Shown here piece by piece: positions 7,924-15,197 of a stretch of DNA of 64,000 nucleotides. The notes under the pieces are model-generated. The model worked only from the letters and a program-made list of their open reading frames with translations, made no database searches and was not told the DNA's origin. Made by a program: the position numbers and the translations under genes. Where the stretch lies: contig NZ_CP036276.1 in NCBI RefSeq assembly GCF_007747995.1, positions 6,376,001 through 6,440,000 of the forward strand, in the 5' to 3' direction. How positions within the stretch are numbered: the stretch's first letter is position 1; the number at the start of each line of letters is the position of its first letter. Source of the DNA: Symmachiella dynata. Lineage in GTDB: Bacteria > Planctomycetota > Planctomycetia > Planctomycetales > Planctomycetaceae.

Positions 7924-7972
7924 AAAGCCCTTCGATTGCATTGGTTTATGGCAATCGGTGGGCTTTCTTTTT
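7924..7972 (+). terminator. Rho-independent terminator of the former tRNA-Thr gene
   Basis: The stem AAAGCCC (7924-7930) pairs with GGGCTTT (7960-7966), and an inner stem CGATTGC pairs with GCAATCG (7951-7957). The tract CTTTTTG follows. It lies immediately after the tRNA 3' half, so it marks the chromosomal side of the junction. Confidence 0.85.
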
Positions 7973-8287
7973 GTGCCGAATTCGAGTGCTCCACTAGCGG
8001 GCGGCTCTTCGATTGCCCACGTGCTATTGCCTGTCTCACTGCTTCCGGGCTATCGGCCGTTCTGCGCTGAACCGGCACTTCGCAACGCCCTGGACTCATC
8101 GGATCGTTGCCGGTCGTTTTCCGTAGACTCTCGCGAATCTTGAAAAAATCTGCTTTTGCGGGGATTCGTCTTTAACCATTTCGCGTATCTCGCGTCTGTT
8201 AGGTTAGACTATTAATTTTGCAGGCCGGAGACATGACGATTCGCGATTCATTGGATTCGCAGGGCGCTTGGGAGCGGACCCGTCAAA

Positions 8288-8767
8288 GTGAGCGACGGAA
8301 TTGCAGATTATGTTTCGCGTGTGTATCGCTTTGCATTGCGACTTACTGGAGATCCGCACCGTGCGGAGGACCTGACGCAGGAGACGTTTTTGCGGGCGTG
8401 GCGAAAGCGAGGTTCGCTGCGTGATCCGCGGGCGATGCGGACCTGGTTGTTTCGCATTGCAGTGAACCTGTGGCGAGACGGACTCAGAAATCGCCGTGAC
8501 GGTGATACGGAATGGTTGGAAACAGAACTCCCCTGCACGAACGTTGCACCGGAGCAATCGCTAGAGAGTCGTGAGGAATTGAGGCGCGTGCTCGACATGC
8601 TGGACAACCTGCCGCCGCGACAACGTGAGGTGTTACATTTGGTCGCCGTGGAGGAATTGTCGTTGGCACAGGTCGCGGAAGTATTACAGATCAATCCGGG
8701 CACAGCCAAGGTGCACCTGAGCTTGGCCCGTAAACAGATGCGTGAGAAGTTTCAGGCGGAATCATGA
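8288..8767 (+). CDS. ECF RNA polymerase sigma factor
   Basis: A 159-residue sigma-70-family protein. Region 2 runs from about 10 to 65 (DPHRAEDLTQETFLRAW and RTWLFRIAVNLWRD). Region 4 runs from about 103 to 155 (LPPRQREVLHL and AEVLQINPGTAKVHLSLARK), the HTH that reads the -35 element. Size and layout are those of an extracytoplasmic-function sigma factor. The start is GTG 8288; ATG 8233 upstream is out of frame. The last codons overlap the anti-sigma gene as ATGA. Confidence 0.92.
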   Translation: MSDGIADYVSRVYRFALRLTGDPHRAEDLTQETFLRAWRKRGSLRDPRAMRTWLFRIAVNLWRDGLRNRRDGDTEWLETELPCTNVAPEQSLESREELRRVLDMLDNLPPRQREVLHLVAVEELSLAQVAEVLQINPGTAKVHLSLARKQMREKFQAES

Positions 8768-9264
8768 AACCACTCGATTGCCAATGGCTCGACGACTACC
8801 TGTCCGGTGAATTGCCGTGCGACTGGGAACCGTTGTTTGAACAGCATGTCGAAGACTGCGCGGCGTGCGGCGAAGAAGTGGCGCAGTGGCGAGCATTGCG
8901 AGCAGAATTATCGCGGGCCTCTCGCACGTTGGAAACCCCACCTGCAGGGCTGTTGCAATCCATTCAGGCGATGTACGAACCGGCCCCATCGCCGTCCCGT
9001 GAACCGTCACGCGCCCGCCGGTTTGCGGCAGCGGTGGCGGCGGTTTGTTTGATGGCCGGTTTGTTTTTTGCGGCGCTCACCGCGCGGCAAGATGTACCGG
9101 AGGTCGCGGTCGAGGACCAGATTGCGGATGTCACGCCTCCACCGTCAGTCACCCACGTGGAGTTGCCGGACGATGTGATTGGCGTGCCGATTGATATCGG
9201 CGATCCGGACGTGACGGTGGTGTGGGTCTACCCGGTGTATCAGCCTGATGGTGATGAAGACTGA
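8764..9264 (+). CDS. Zinc-finger anti-sigma factor, single-pass membrane protein
   Basis: A 166-residue protein with the ZAS motif His28-x3-Cys32-x2-Cys35 (HVEDCAAC) at the N-terminus, one membrane helix at about 87-106, and an acidic, proline-rich external tail rich in Val and Asp. It should hold the preceding sigma factor inactive at the membrane until a signal arrives from outside. The 4-bp overlap with the sigma gene is the standard pairing. The tail has no obvious protease or sensor domain. Confidence 0.88.
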   Translation: MKPLDCQWLDDYLSGELPCDWEPLFEQHVEDCAACGEEVAQWRALRAELSRASRTLETPPAGLLQSIQAMYEPAPSPSREPSRARRFAAAVAAVCLMAGLFFAALTARQDVPEVAVEDQIADVTPPPSVTHVELPDDVIGVPIDIGDPDVTVVWVYPVYQPDGDED

Positions 9265-9332
9265 AAATTAGTGCTGCGGGACGGACGTTTTTTCACTGCG
9301 GAAATTACCGTTGACTATCAAGGAGCCATTTC

Positions 9333-10187
9333 ATGTTGAATCGCTATCAGAGCCGGATATTGTTTGCCGGACTTTTGTCGTTGTTGGTTTTAAACGGGGC
9401 CATGACGGCATATGCTCAGGAAGCCCAGCAAACGCAGGAAAAACAAACGCCCGAACATTTAGTCAAGATTTATCGCGTCAAACATCAGGACGCTTCGGGC
9501 TTGATGTCTACAATCGCTAGGATCGTTGAACACTCCGACACGTCTAAAACCGTCCGAATTGCAGTGGATCACAATACCAAATCACTGATTGTCTCGGGCG
9601 ATGAAAAAACGCAGAAATTAGTGGGGAGCTTGTTACAAAGCCTCGATGTCGAACCCAAAAATCTTGAACCAAATGAACCCGCCGCGCGGGACGTCATGAT
9701 TCGCATCGTCTGGTTGGTGGACGAGAAGCTCGTCGAGGGGGACGCGACCGCGATTCCGCCAGACTTGATTCCCACGGTCGAGAAACTGAGTACAAAATTT
9801 GGCCTAGGCAAGCTCGTGACGGCCGGACAAATCATCATCAACCAACACGTGACTCAACAAACGCAATTTGATGGGAGCGGGACCGCGGCGATACAAGGGA
9901 AAAGCGAATTCAAAGTCCGCGGAACGTCAAGATTTAAAGATGATCAAGTTGCTGAACTTGAGGTACATGTGCAAACCACCTCTTTAAGTATTGAACGATC
10001 ACCCGTGGTGCAACAGATGGGTGCTTCGAGAAAAGCGACATGCGAACTCGCCTCGAAAATCTCAGCACCGATTGGACGCCCCGTCTTCTTCGGCATGGCG
10101 CCGATTGAGTCCAAAACATCCCTATTCGTCGTACAAGTCCTCGACGCCAATTCCGTGGCCGACGAAACGGCCCGCTCAGAAAAATAG
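9333..10187 (+). CDS. Exported protein with secretin N-domain-like fold
   Basis: A 284-residue protein with a signal peptide (residues 1 to about 28, cut near AYAQ) and a region at about 42-105 (VKIYRVKHQDASGLMSTIA, then VDHNTKSLIVSG) matching the repeat seen in secretin N1/NolW domains. The remainder (WLVDEKLVEG onward) is beta-rich with no recognised domain and no secretin pore. It begins 68 bp after the anti-sigma gene in the same direction, so it is probably part of that operon, as the regulated target or part of the signal-sensing branch. Confidence 0.7.
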   Translation: MLNRYQSRILFAGLLSLLVLNGAMTAYAQEAQQTQEKQTPEHLVKIYRVKHQDASGLMSTIARIVEHSDTSKTVRIAVDHNTKSLIVSGDEKTQKLVGSLLQSLDVEPKNLEPNEPAARDVMIRIVWLVDEKLVEGDATAIPPDLIPTVEKLSTKFGLGKLVTAGQIIINQHVTQQTQFDGSGTAAIQGKSEFKVRGTSRFKDDQVAELEVHVQTTSLSIERSPVVQQMGASRKATCELASKISAPIGRPVFFGMAPIESKTSLFVVQVLDANSVADETARSEK

Positions 10188-10205
10188 CGTCGGGTGATGG
10201 GCAGC

Positions 10206-10282
10206 CGTAGGTCATGCTGTGCATGACGACACTCGCCAATGCCACCTCTTCCCAAGCAACGTCATGCACAGCATGACCTACG
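10206..10282. repeat. REP-like inverted repeat pair, probable bidirectional terminator
   Basis: A 23-bp sequence at 10206-10228 recurs as its exact reverse complement at 10260-10282, 31 bp apart. Each unit contains GTCATGC-TGT-GCATGAC, itself a hairpin. The nested arrangement resembles REPIN-type mobile palindromes. It lies between two convergent genes, where it may also end transcription from both sides. Confidence 0.8.
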
Positions 10283-10284
10283 AA

Positions 10285-11928
10285 CTAGTGCTCCTCGTCG
10301 ACCTTGCGGCGAAGGAGCATTTTTAGTTCGTTCATGCCCAGCAGCGTCGCAGCGGCATAATAAACGATGACCGATACCACGACCGGTATCACCACGCTCA
10401 GCACGCGGGATGGGATTCCTTGGGCCTCACCGCACATCCACATGGCGAGAAAGCATGCTGCCGACATCACGGCGGTTGCGATACCGGATTTGAGGATAGT
10501 TCCCCACAAGCGGCGGCCGTCGACCTGTCCGGCGCGGGATTGGATCATCCACGTTAGCACAAGCACTTGTAGCGTGGCGGAAATCGTGGTCGCGTACGCC
10601 AAGCCTTCTCCGCCCAGCGGCCAGATCAATGTCAGATTCAGTGCCAGATTCACACCCACGCTTGCTAACCCCACTCGGAGGGGTGTCGTACGGTCATCGA
10701 GCGCATAATACGCCCGGTATAAAATCAATTGCCCGCAATAGGCCCAAACGCCGCAGCCATACGCGGCGATCAACCCAGCCGTGCGCGCCGAGTCACCGGC
10801 ATCGAATTCGCCATATTCAAACAAGGTTGTCGCCAGCGGTCGCGCCAGCAGTACTAAACCCACACTGGCGGGAAAACCGATGGCGACCACCAACCGCAGT
10901 CCCAATGTCAAATCGTGCCGCAAGAGGTCATAGCGTTGCTGTGCCGCATGCCGCGCGAGCAGGGGAAACAACACCGTGCCCAGTGCGACGCCAAACACAC
11001 CGAGCGGGAATTGGTAGAGCCGCTGGGCATAATAGAGCGCCGCTGCTGCCCCCTCCTGAAGTGGCGGATTCTCTAAAAACCGGGCAAAGCCCCAGGCAAT
11101 CATTCGGTCCGCGAGGGTATTGATCAGCGTGGTCGACATGCCCAACATGACCGGCAACGTGGCCCACACGATTTCGCGAACGCGGGGCATCGCTGAACTC
11201 CAGTCCGTGCGAAAGTGAAAGCCATATTTTTTGAGCAGCGGCCACTGCATGGCGACTTGCACCCCACCGGCAATGACAATGGCAACGGCGATCACATAGG
11301 CCTGACTCAGCGCATCGGGAGCGAAAAACGGTGCGACCAACCACAACGTGGCGATCCAAAACAGATTTAACATCACCGGCACCAAAGCGGGTAACGTAAA
11401 ATGTCCCAACACGTGTAGCACCGCACTCACCTGCGCAGCCAGGCAGATCAAAATCAGATAAGGCAACATAGCTGCGGTGAGGCCCAAGAGGATGTGGATG
11501 TCCGTGTCGTGACTACCCCATTTGAGCAGCCCCCAGATCCCGAGTTCACCGACAAGCACCAAGGCGGTCAAAGAAACGGTCAACAGCGCAAAGACGGCGC
11601 TGACGAGTCTCCAGACGTTTTCGCGATCCGGTTTTTGCAGTTCCCGCGTGAGCACAGGCAGGAACGATGCGGAGAGGGCTCCCTCGCCAAACAGACGCCG
11701 AGCGAGATTGGGAATGCTGAAGGCAACAACAAAGTGGTCGGCGATTGGAGTCAGACCAAACAGTGCGGCCATGCCCATGTCGCGGATCAGACCTAAAACC
11801 CGACTGAGCAATGTGCAAAGGCTGACGATGCGTAGTCCCGAAAAGAGCCGTTGCCGATGCTGATCGGGAGCGTCCGCTTCACCACCGACGATACCGGATT
11901 CAGCCGCAGTTTCAGAGGGATTCTGCAC
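10285..11928 (-). CDS. murJ: Lipid II flippase MurJ
   Basis: About 547 residues, a polytopic MVIN/MOP-superfamily protein that flips lipid II across the cytoplasmic membrane for peptidoglycan synthesis. Family signatures include SLCTLLSRVLGLIRDM near the N-terminus, IPNLARRLFGEGALSASFLP, YYAQRLYQFPLGVFGVALGT and LYRAYYALDDRTTPLRV. Around 14 hydrophobic segments are visible. No ATG precedes the conserved region; GTG 11928 gives a normal length, and the preceding gene stops 23 bp upstream. The 47-residue polar N-terminal lead is longer than usual. The C-terminus abuts the REP-like repeat. Confidence 0.92.
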   Translation of the reverse strand: MQNPSETAAESGIVGGEADAPDQHRQRLFSGLRIVSLCTLLSRVLGLIRDMGMAALFGLTPIADHFVVAFSIPNLARRLFGEGALSASFLPVLTRELQKPDRENVWRLVSAVFALLTVSLTALVLVGELGIWGLLKWGSHDTDIHILLGLTAAMLPYLILICLAAQVSAVLHVLGHFTLPALVPVMLNLFWIATLWLVAPFFAPDALSQAYVIAVAIVIAGGVQVAMQWPLLKKYGFHFRTDWSSAMPRVREIVWATLPVMLGMSTTLINTLADRMIAWGFARFLENPPLQEGAAAALYYAQRLYQFPLGVFGVALGTVLFPLLARHAAQQRYDLLRHDLTLGLRLVVAIGFPASVGLVLLARPLATTLFEYGEFDAGDSARTAGLIAAYGCGVWAYCGQLILYRAYYALDDRTTPLRVGLASVGVNLALNLTLIWPLGGEGLAYATTISATLQVLVLTWMIQSRAGQVDGRRLWGTILKSGIATAVMSAACFLAMWMCGEAQGIPSRVLSVVIPVVVSVIVYYAAATLLGMNELKMLLRRKVDEEH

Positions 11929-11951
11929 GGAGGTTAACAGGTCGTTATGCC

Positions 11952-12353
11952 TCAGATGCGGGCGGGAACCGGTTCGAGCCGTGCCCGGTTGATATTCAAC
12001 TGGTGCAGAATGCTCATGACAGGATCGATTGGCAGCCCCCATTCCAAGGACCAGCAGATCACATCCAGATTTTCATAACCGCGAAGCACGCGATCGAGGA
12101 TGCGATCCAGCAGCAGGTCGTTTTCGACCAGCAGTCGGGGAATCAGACCGAAGTCGTCGTCACCGAACTCCGTCCAGTGTTGCCTGCCGGTCAAATGCTC
12201 TAAACATTTGCCGCGACAATAGTGGGGCCAGTAGCGATCGTACCATTGGCCGAGGGCGACAGATCCGACGTCCCACCCCCGCTTTTCGCTTTCGATCCAC
12301 TTATGGCGCTCGGCTTCGCGAAGCCCTTCCTGGTATACGCTCAAACAAGCCAC
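11952..12353 (-). CDS. Conserved hypothetical protein upstream of murJ
   Basis: A 133-residue protein starting at GTG 12353, chosen because AAAGGAG lies 6 bp upstream; the frame upstream of this is open to 12548 but has poor coding character. Trp- and Tyr-rich segments (GQWYDRYWPHYCRGKCLEHL and DDDFGLIPRLL) suggest a compact folded protein with a CxxxC pair. I do not recognise the family. It ends 23 bp before murJ and is probably co-transcribed with it. Confidence 0.7.
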   Translation of the reverse strand: MACLSVYQEGLREAERHKWIESEKRGWDVGSVALGQWYDRYWPHYCRGKCLEHLTGRQHWTEFGDDDFGLIPRLLVENDLLLDRILDRVLRGYENLDVICWSLEWGLPIDPVMSILHQLNINRARLEPVPARI

Positions 12354-12760
12354 GACCGACTCCTTTGCACTCTCGGTGCAAAGTTGGGAAATAACAGCAA
12401 ACGAATTTCGCAATTCTATCCCAACACCGAATCTGCGGCAAGATAAGTTCTCAGATAAAAACGACCAAAAACCGACATGGGGAACATTCAACAAATCCGG
12501 GCAGGATTGAGGCCGAACTTTGCCGGCGAATTCCCGCGACCGGTTCACCAGGACTGAAGTGACTCCAGCAAATCAGAACGTCACCATGAACGCTCGAAAC
12601 GCCTGCAATAGAAGTAATCAACGAGCAAACATTGCATCCGACAGCGGCAGAATTCGTGGCAGACTTGGTGCCGCCTTACGAGGCTGGTACGATGCAACGA
12701 GCTAATGGATTTCCCTACCCGTCGAGTCATCCCTTCATTGAGATTTTTGTTGGAGCCCCC
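12354..12760. other. Intergenic region between divergent genes
   Basis: About 400 bp separating the leftward murJ unit from the rightward substrate-binding lipoprotein. It must hold promoters for both. I see no convincing small gene, hairpin terminator or repeated operator. Confidence 0.4.
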
Positions 12761-13753
12761 ATGACGCCCCGCATTTTCCTGGTTGGTATTTTGGCCCTAG
12801 CCGTCGGCTGCGGCGGGGACGACACATCGTCGACCGAGACAAACACCGGTTCCGGCGAAAAACAATATACGATTGCGGTGATCCCCAAAGGGACGTCGCA
12901 CGTGTTTTGGAAATCGGTCCACGCCGGTGCCCAGAACGCTGCCGACGAACTAGGGAATGTTATGGTGCTCTGGAAAGGCCCGTTGCTGGAGTCCGACACG
13001 AAAGGCCAAGTCGATGTGGTACAGGATTTCATCGTCAAAAAAGTAGATGGCATTTGTCTAGCACCACTTGATTCGCAAGCGCTCATCGAGCACGTCAACG
13101 TCGCCAAGGAAGCGGGAATTCCCGTCGTTATTTTTGACAGCGGCTTGGATGATGAATCGAATACGGTCTCCTACGTGGCGACTGACAATTGGCACGGCGG
13201 AGAATTAGCCGCCCAGACCTTGGCCGAAAGTATCGGCGGCAAGGGGAACGTGATCCTGCTGCGTTACAAAACCGGCAGCGAAAGTACCGAACAACGCGAA
13301 GAAGGATTTCTGGCGAAACTCAAAGAGGCCTATCCCGAAGTCAATGTGATTTCCTCAGACCAATACGCCGGTGTCACCCCGGAAGAAGCCTTTGCCAATG
13401 CCACGCAGATCCTGCAGAAATATGAAGGACAGGTCAACGGAATCTTCGCTGTCTGCGAACCGAACGGCGAAGGAGTTCGCAAAGCGATTGAACAATTGGG
13501 GCTGACCGGCAAAGTGAAATTCGTCGGTTTCGACCCCAACGAACCGTTGATTGACGGACTGTCCAACGATCAGGTCCATGGCATCGTGCTGCAGGACCCG
13601 GTCAAGATGGGCTACGAAGCGGTGATGTCGATGATGAAGCATCTCCAAGGCGAAGAGGTCGAAAAACGAATCGTCACCGGCGAATACGTCGCCACGCCCG
13701 AAAATATGAACACCGAAGAGATGCAACGGTTGCTCAAACCGGAACAGTACTAA
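12761..13753 (+). CDS. Periplasmic sugar-binding lipoprotein (RbsB-like)
   Basis: A 330-residue protein. A lipoprotein signal ends in AVGCGG, giving a lipidated Cys near residue 18, and is followed by a Ser/Thr/Gly linker. The rest is a type I periplasmic binding protein of the ribose/LacI class: YTIAVIPKGTSHVFWKSV, GICLAPLDSQALIEHV, IPVVIFDSGLDD, GKGNVILLRYKTGS and VKFVGFDPNEPLIDGL. It would bind a monosaccharide or small polyol for an ABC importer. No permease or ATPase gene is adjacent. The start is ATG 12761, with GGAG 5 bp upstream. Confidence 0.88.
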   Translation: MTPRIFLVGILALAVGCGGDDTSSTETNTGSGEKQYTIAVIPKGTSHVFWKSVHAGAQNAADELGNVMVLWKGPLLESDTKGQVDVVQDFIVKKVDGICLAPLDSQALIEHVNVAKEAGIPVVIFDSGLDDESNTVSYVATDNWHGGELAAQTLAESIGGKGNVILLRYKTGSESTEQREEGFLAKLKEAYPEVNVISSDQYAGVTPEEAFANATQILQKYEGQVNGIFAVCEPNGEGVRKAIEQLGLTGKVKFVGFDPNEPLIDGLSNDQVHGIVLQDPVKMGYEAVMSMMKHLQGEEVEKRIVTGEYVATPENMNTEEMQRLLKPEQY

Positions 13754-13811
13754 GCCGAAAAGAGCCCGCTGCGCCGTTCGCACGATGTTGAATCGCGACT
13801 ATCGAAATCCC

Positions 13812-15101
13812 CTACGGCGTTTCTTTGATTCGCGGCGGGGGCAATTTGGCGACGCGGAGCTTTCGGAAGGACAAGTCGGTGGTCGGGTCGTGTCCTTGAA
13901 TACTGAAGTGTCCCGCTGCGGTGCGCAAACCTTCGCGAGGATTCTCAGCCGGTGCGCGCTCGTCCGTCCAATCGGTTACGGGAAAACCATCGACCCAGAC
14001 CGCCACGTGAGCGGCCTGCGCGATGACCGTCATCGTGAACCACTCGTGATCAGAACTGATCACCCGCCGCGTGGGGACACGACGATAAATACCACCGGTA
14101 CCAAAATCGACCGGTTGATTGCGATCATCCCCTTTCCACTCGTTGCGGACCTGCGCTTCATAACCATTCATCTGATCGGCTGAGGGAGCAGGCAGCGCCC
14201 GGAAGAAGATGCCGGAGTTGAGGTGTTCGCCATTGGAAATAATTTCCGCTTGCAATACAAAGTCGTCCCATGTCGATTCGCTTTCCAGATAGCCCCGACC
14301 ATCGGAAACGTGAATGGCTCCCTCCTGGACTTCGAACGTACTTTTGCCCCCTTCGACCACACGCCAACCGGTGAGATCGGTGCCGTTAAAAATCGGCGAG
14401 GTTCCCAACGGTTTTAAAGCGATATTGCGAAATTTGACCGTCCCTTCGCGAAATTGTAGCCCAATGTACCCGGTGACCGGCCGATCGGGACTTTCGTCGG
14501 TGAAATCGAGAACTGTTTTGCCGTCGACCTTGGCGATGATCTGATTTCCCCCCACGGTGATGTGATATGCCACCCACTCACCGTCGTTGGCAACCGGTTG
14601 CGCCGGCTGTTGCCGCGTCACCAAACTGGCCGTGGCAAATGCCGCGTGCGTGTCGCACAGATTGAATTCATAGCAATCGGCTGACGGGTCCTGGGGTTCG
14701 AGCGGCGCGCGCAAAAACAAGCCGCTGTTGCCTCCCTTTTCGACCCAGCATTCGCAGCGCAGTTCGTAGTCGGCAAATTGCGTGGTCGTGTTCAACCAAC
14801 CCGGTTCGCCCGCCGAGGCGACGATTTCGCCATTCTCAACGCTCCAGTTCACATCGTTTGTCGCCTTCCAACCAAACAGCGATTCACCATCAAACAGTTG
14901 AATCCACCCCTCGGTGATCTCCGCACGCGACAACGGTCGGTGCTGTGTGGCGACAGCCGCTTTCTGTTCGGCTTTAGCGGGCGCTGCCACTTTTTCAGAT
15001 TCCTCCACCGGAGAATCAACGGCGGCAGGGACCGGTTCCTCTTGGGCACAACCGGCCGCGGACAATACAAGCAGACTCAACACCCAAAAGCTATTTCGCA
15101 T
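13812..15101 (-). CDS. Lipoprotein with two DUF1080 (3-keto-disaccharide hydrolase) domains
   Basis: A 429-residue exported lipoprotein (lipobox SAAGCAQ) with a Glu/Ala/Lys linker followed by two DUF1080 domains. The first starts at GWIQLFDGESLFGWKA and contains GGNSGLFLRAP; the second starts at SPIFNGTDLTGWRVVEGG and contains LNSGIFFRALPAP. This concanavalin-like family is abundant in planctomycetes, where it is linked to glycoside or 3-keto-sugar breakdown. ATG 15101 is chosen because GAGGGAG lies 6 bp upstream. It is convergent with the binding-protein gene. Confidence 0.88.
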   Translation of the reverse strand: MRNSFWVLSLLVLSAAGCAQEEPVPAAVDSPVEESEKVAAPAKAEQKAAVATQHRPLSRAEITEGWIQLFDGESLFGWKATNDVNWSVENGEIVASAGEPGWLNTTTQFADYELRCECWVEKGGNSGLFLRAPLEPQDPSADCYEFNLCDTHAAFATASLVTRQQPAQPVANDGEWVAYHITVGGNQIIAKVDGKTVLDFTDESPDRPVTGYIGLQFREGTVKFRNIALKPLGTSPIFNGTDLTGWRVVEGGKSTFEVQEGAIHVSDGRGYLESESTWDDFVLQAEIISNGEHLNSGIFFRALPAPSADQMNGYEAQVRNEWKGDDRNQPVDFGTGGIYRRVPTRRVISSDHEWFTMTVIAQAAHVAVWVDGFPVTDWTDERAPAENPREGLRTAAGHFSIQGHDPTTDLSFRKLRVAKLPPPRIKETP

Positions 15102-15197
15102 CACAGGCTCCCTCAAATTTTATTGATTCGGATTCCACAGCACCCGAGTATGATTCAAGCACAAATTTACCCAAAAGGGGAAAGCGTCACACTCCGC

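Noticed and set aside
7761-8099. Leftward reading frame spanning the tRNA fragment
   Set aside because: Its PPKRLELLTYALR segment is the reverse translation of a tRNA 3' half, a common false gene.
11928-12042. Longer MurJ N-terminus reaching 12042
   Set aside because: It would overlap the well-supported upstream gene ending at 11952 and adds no membrane segment.
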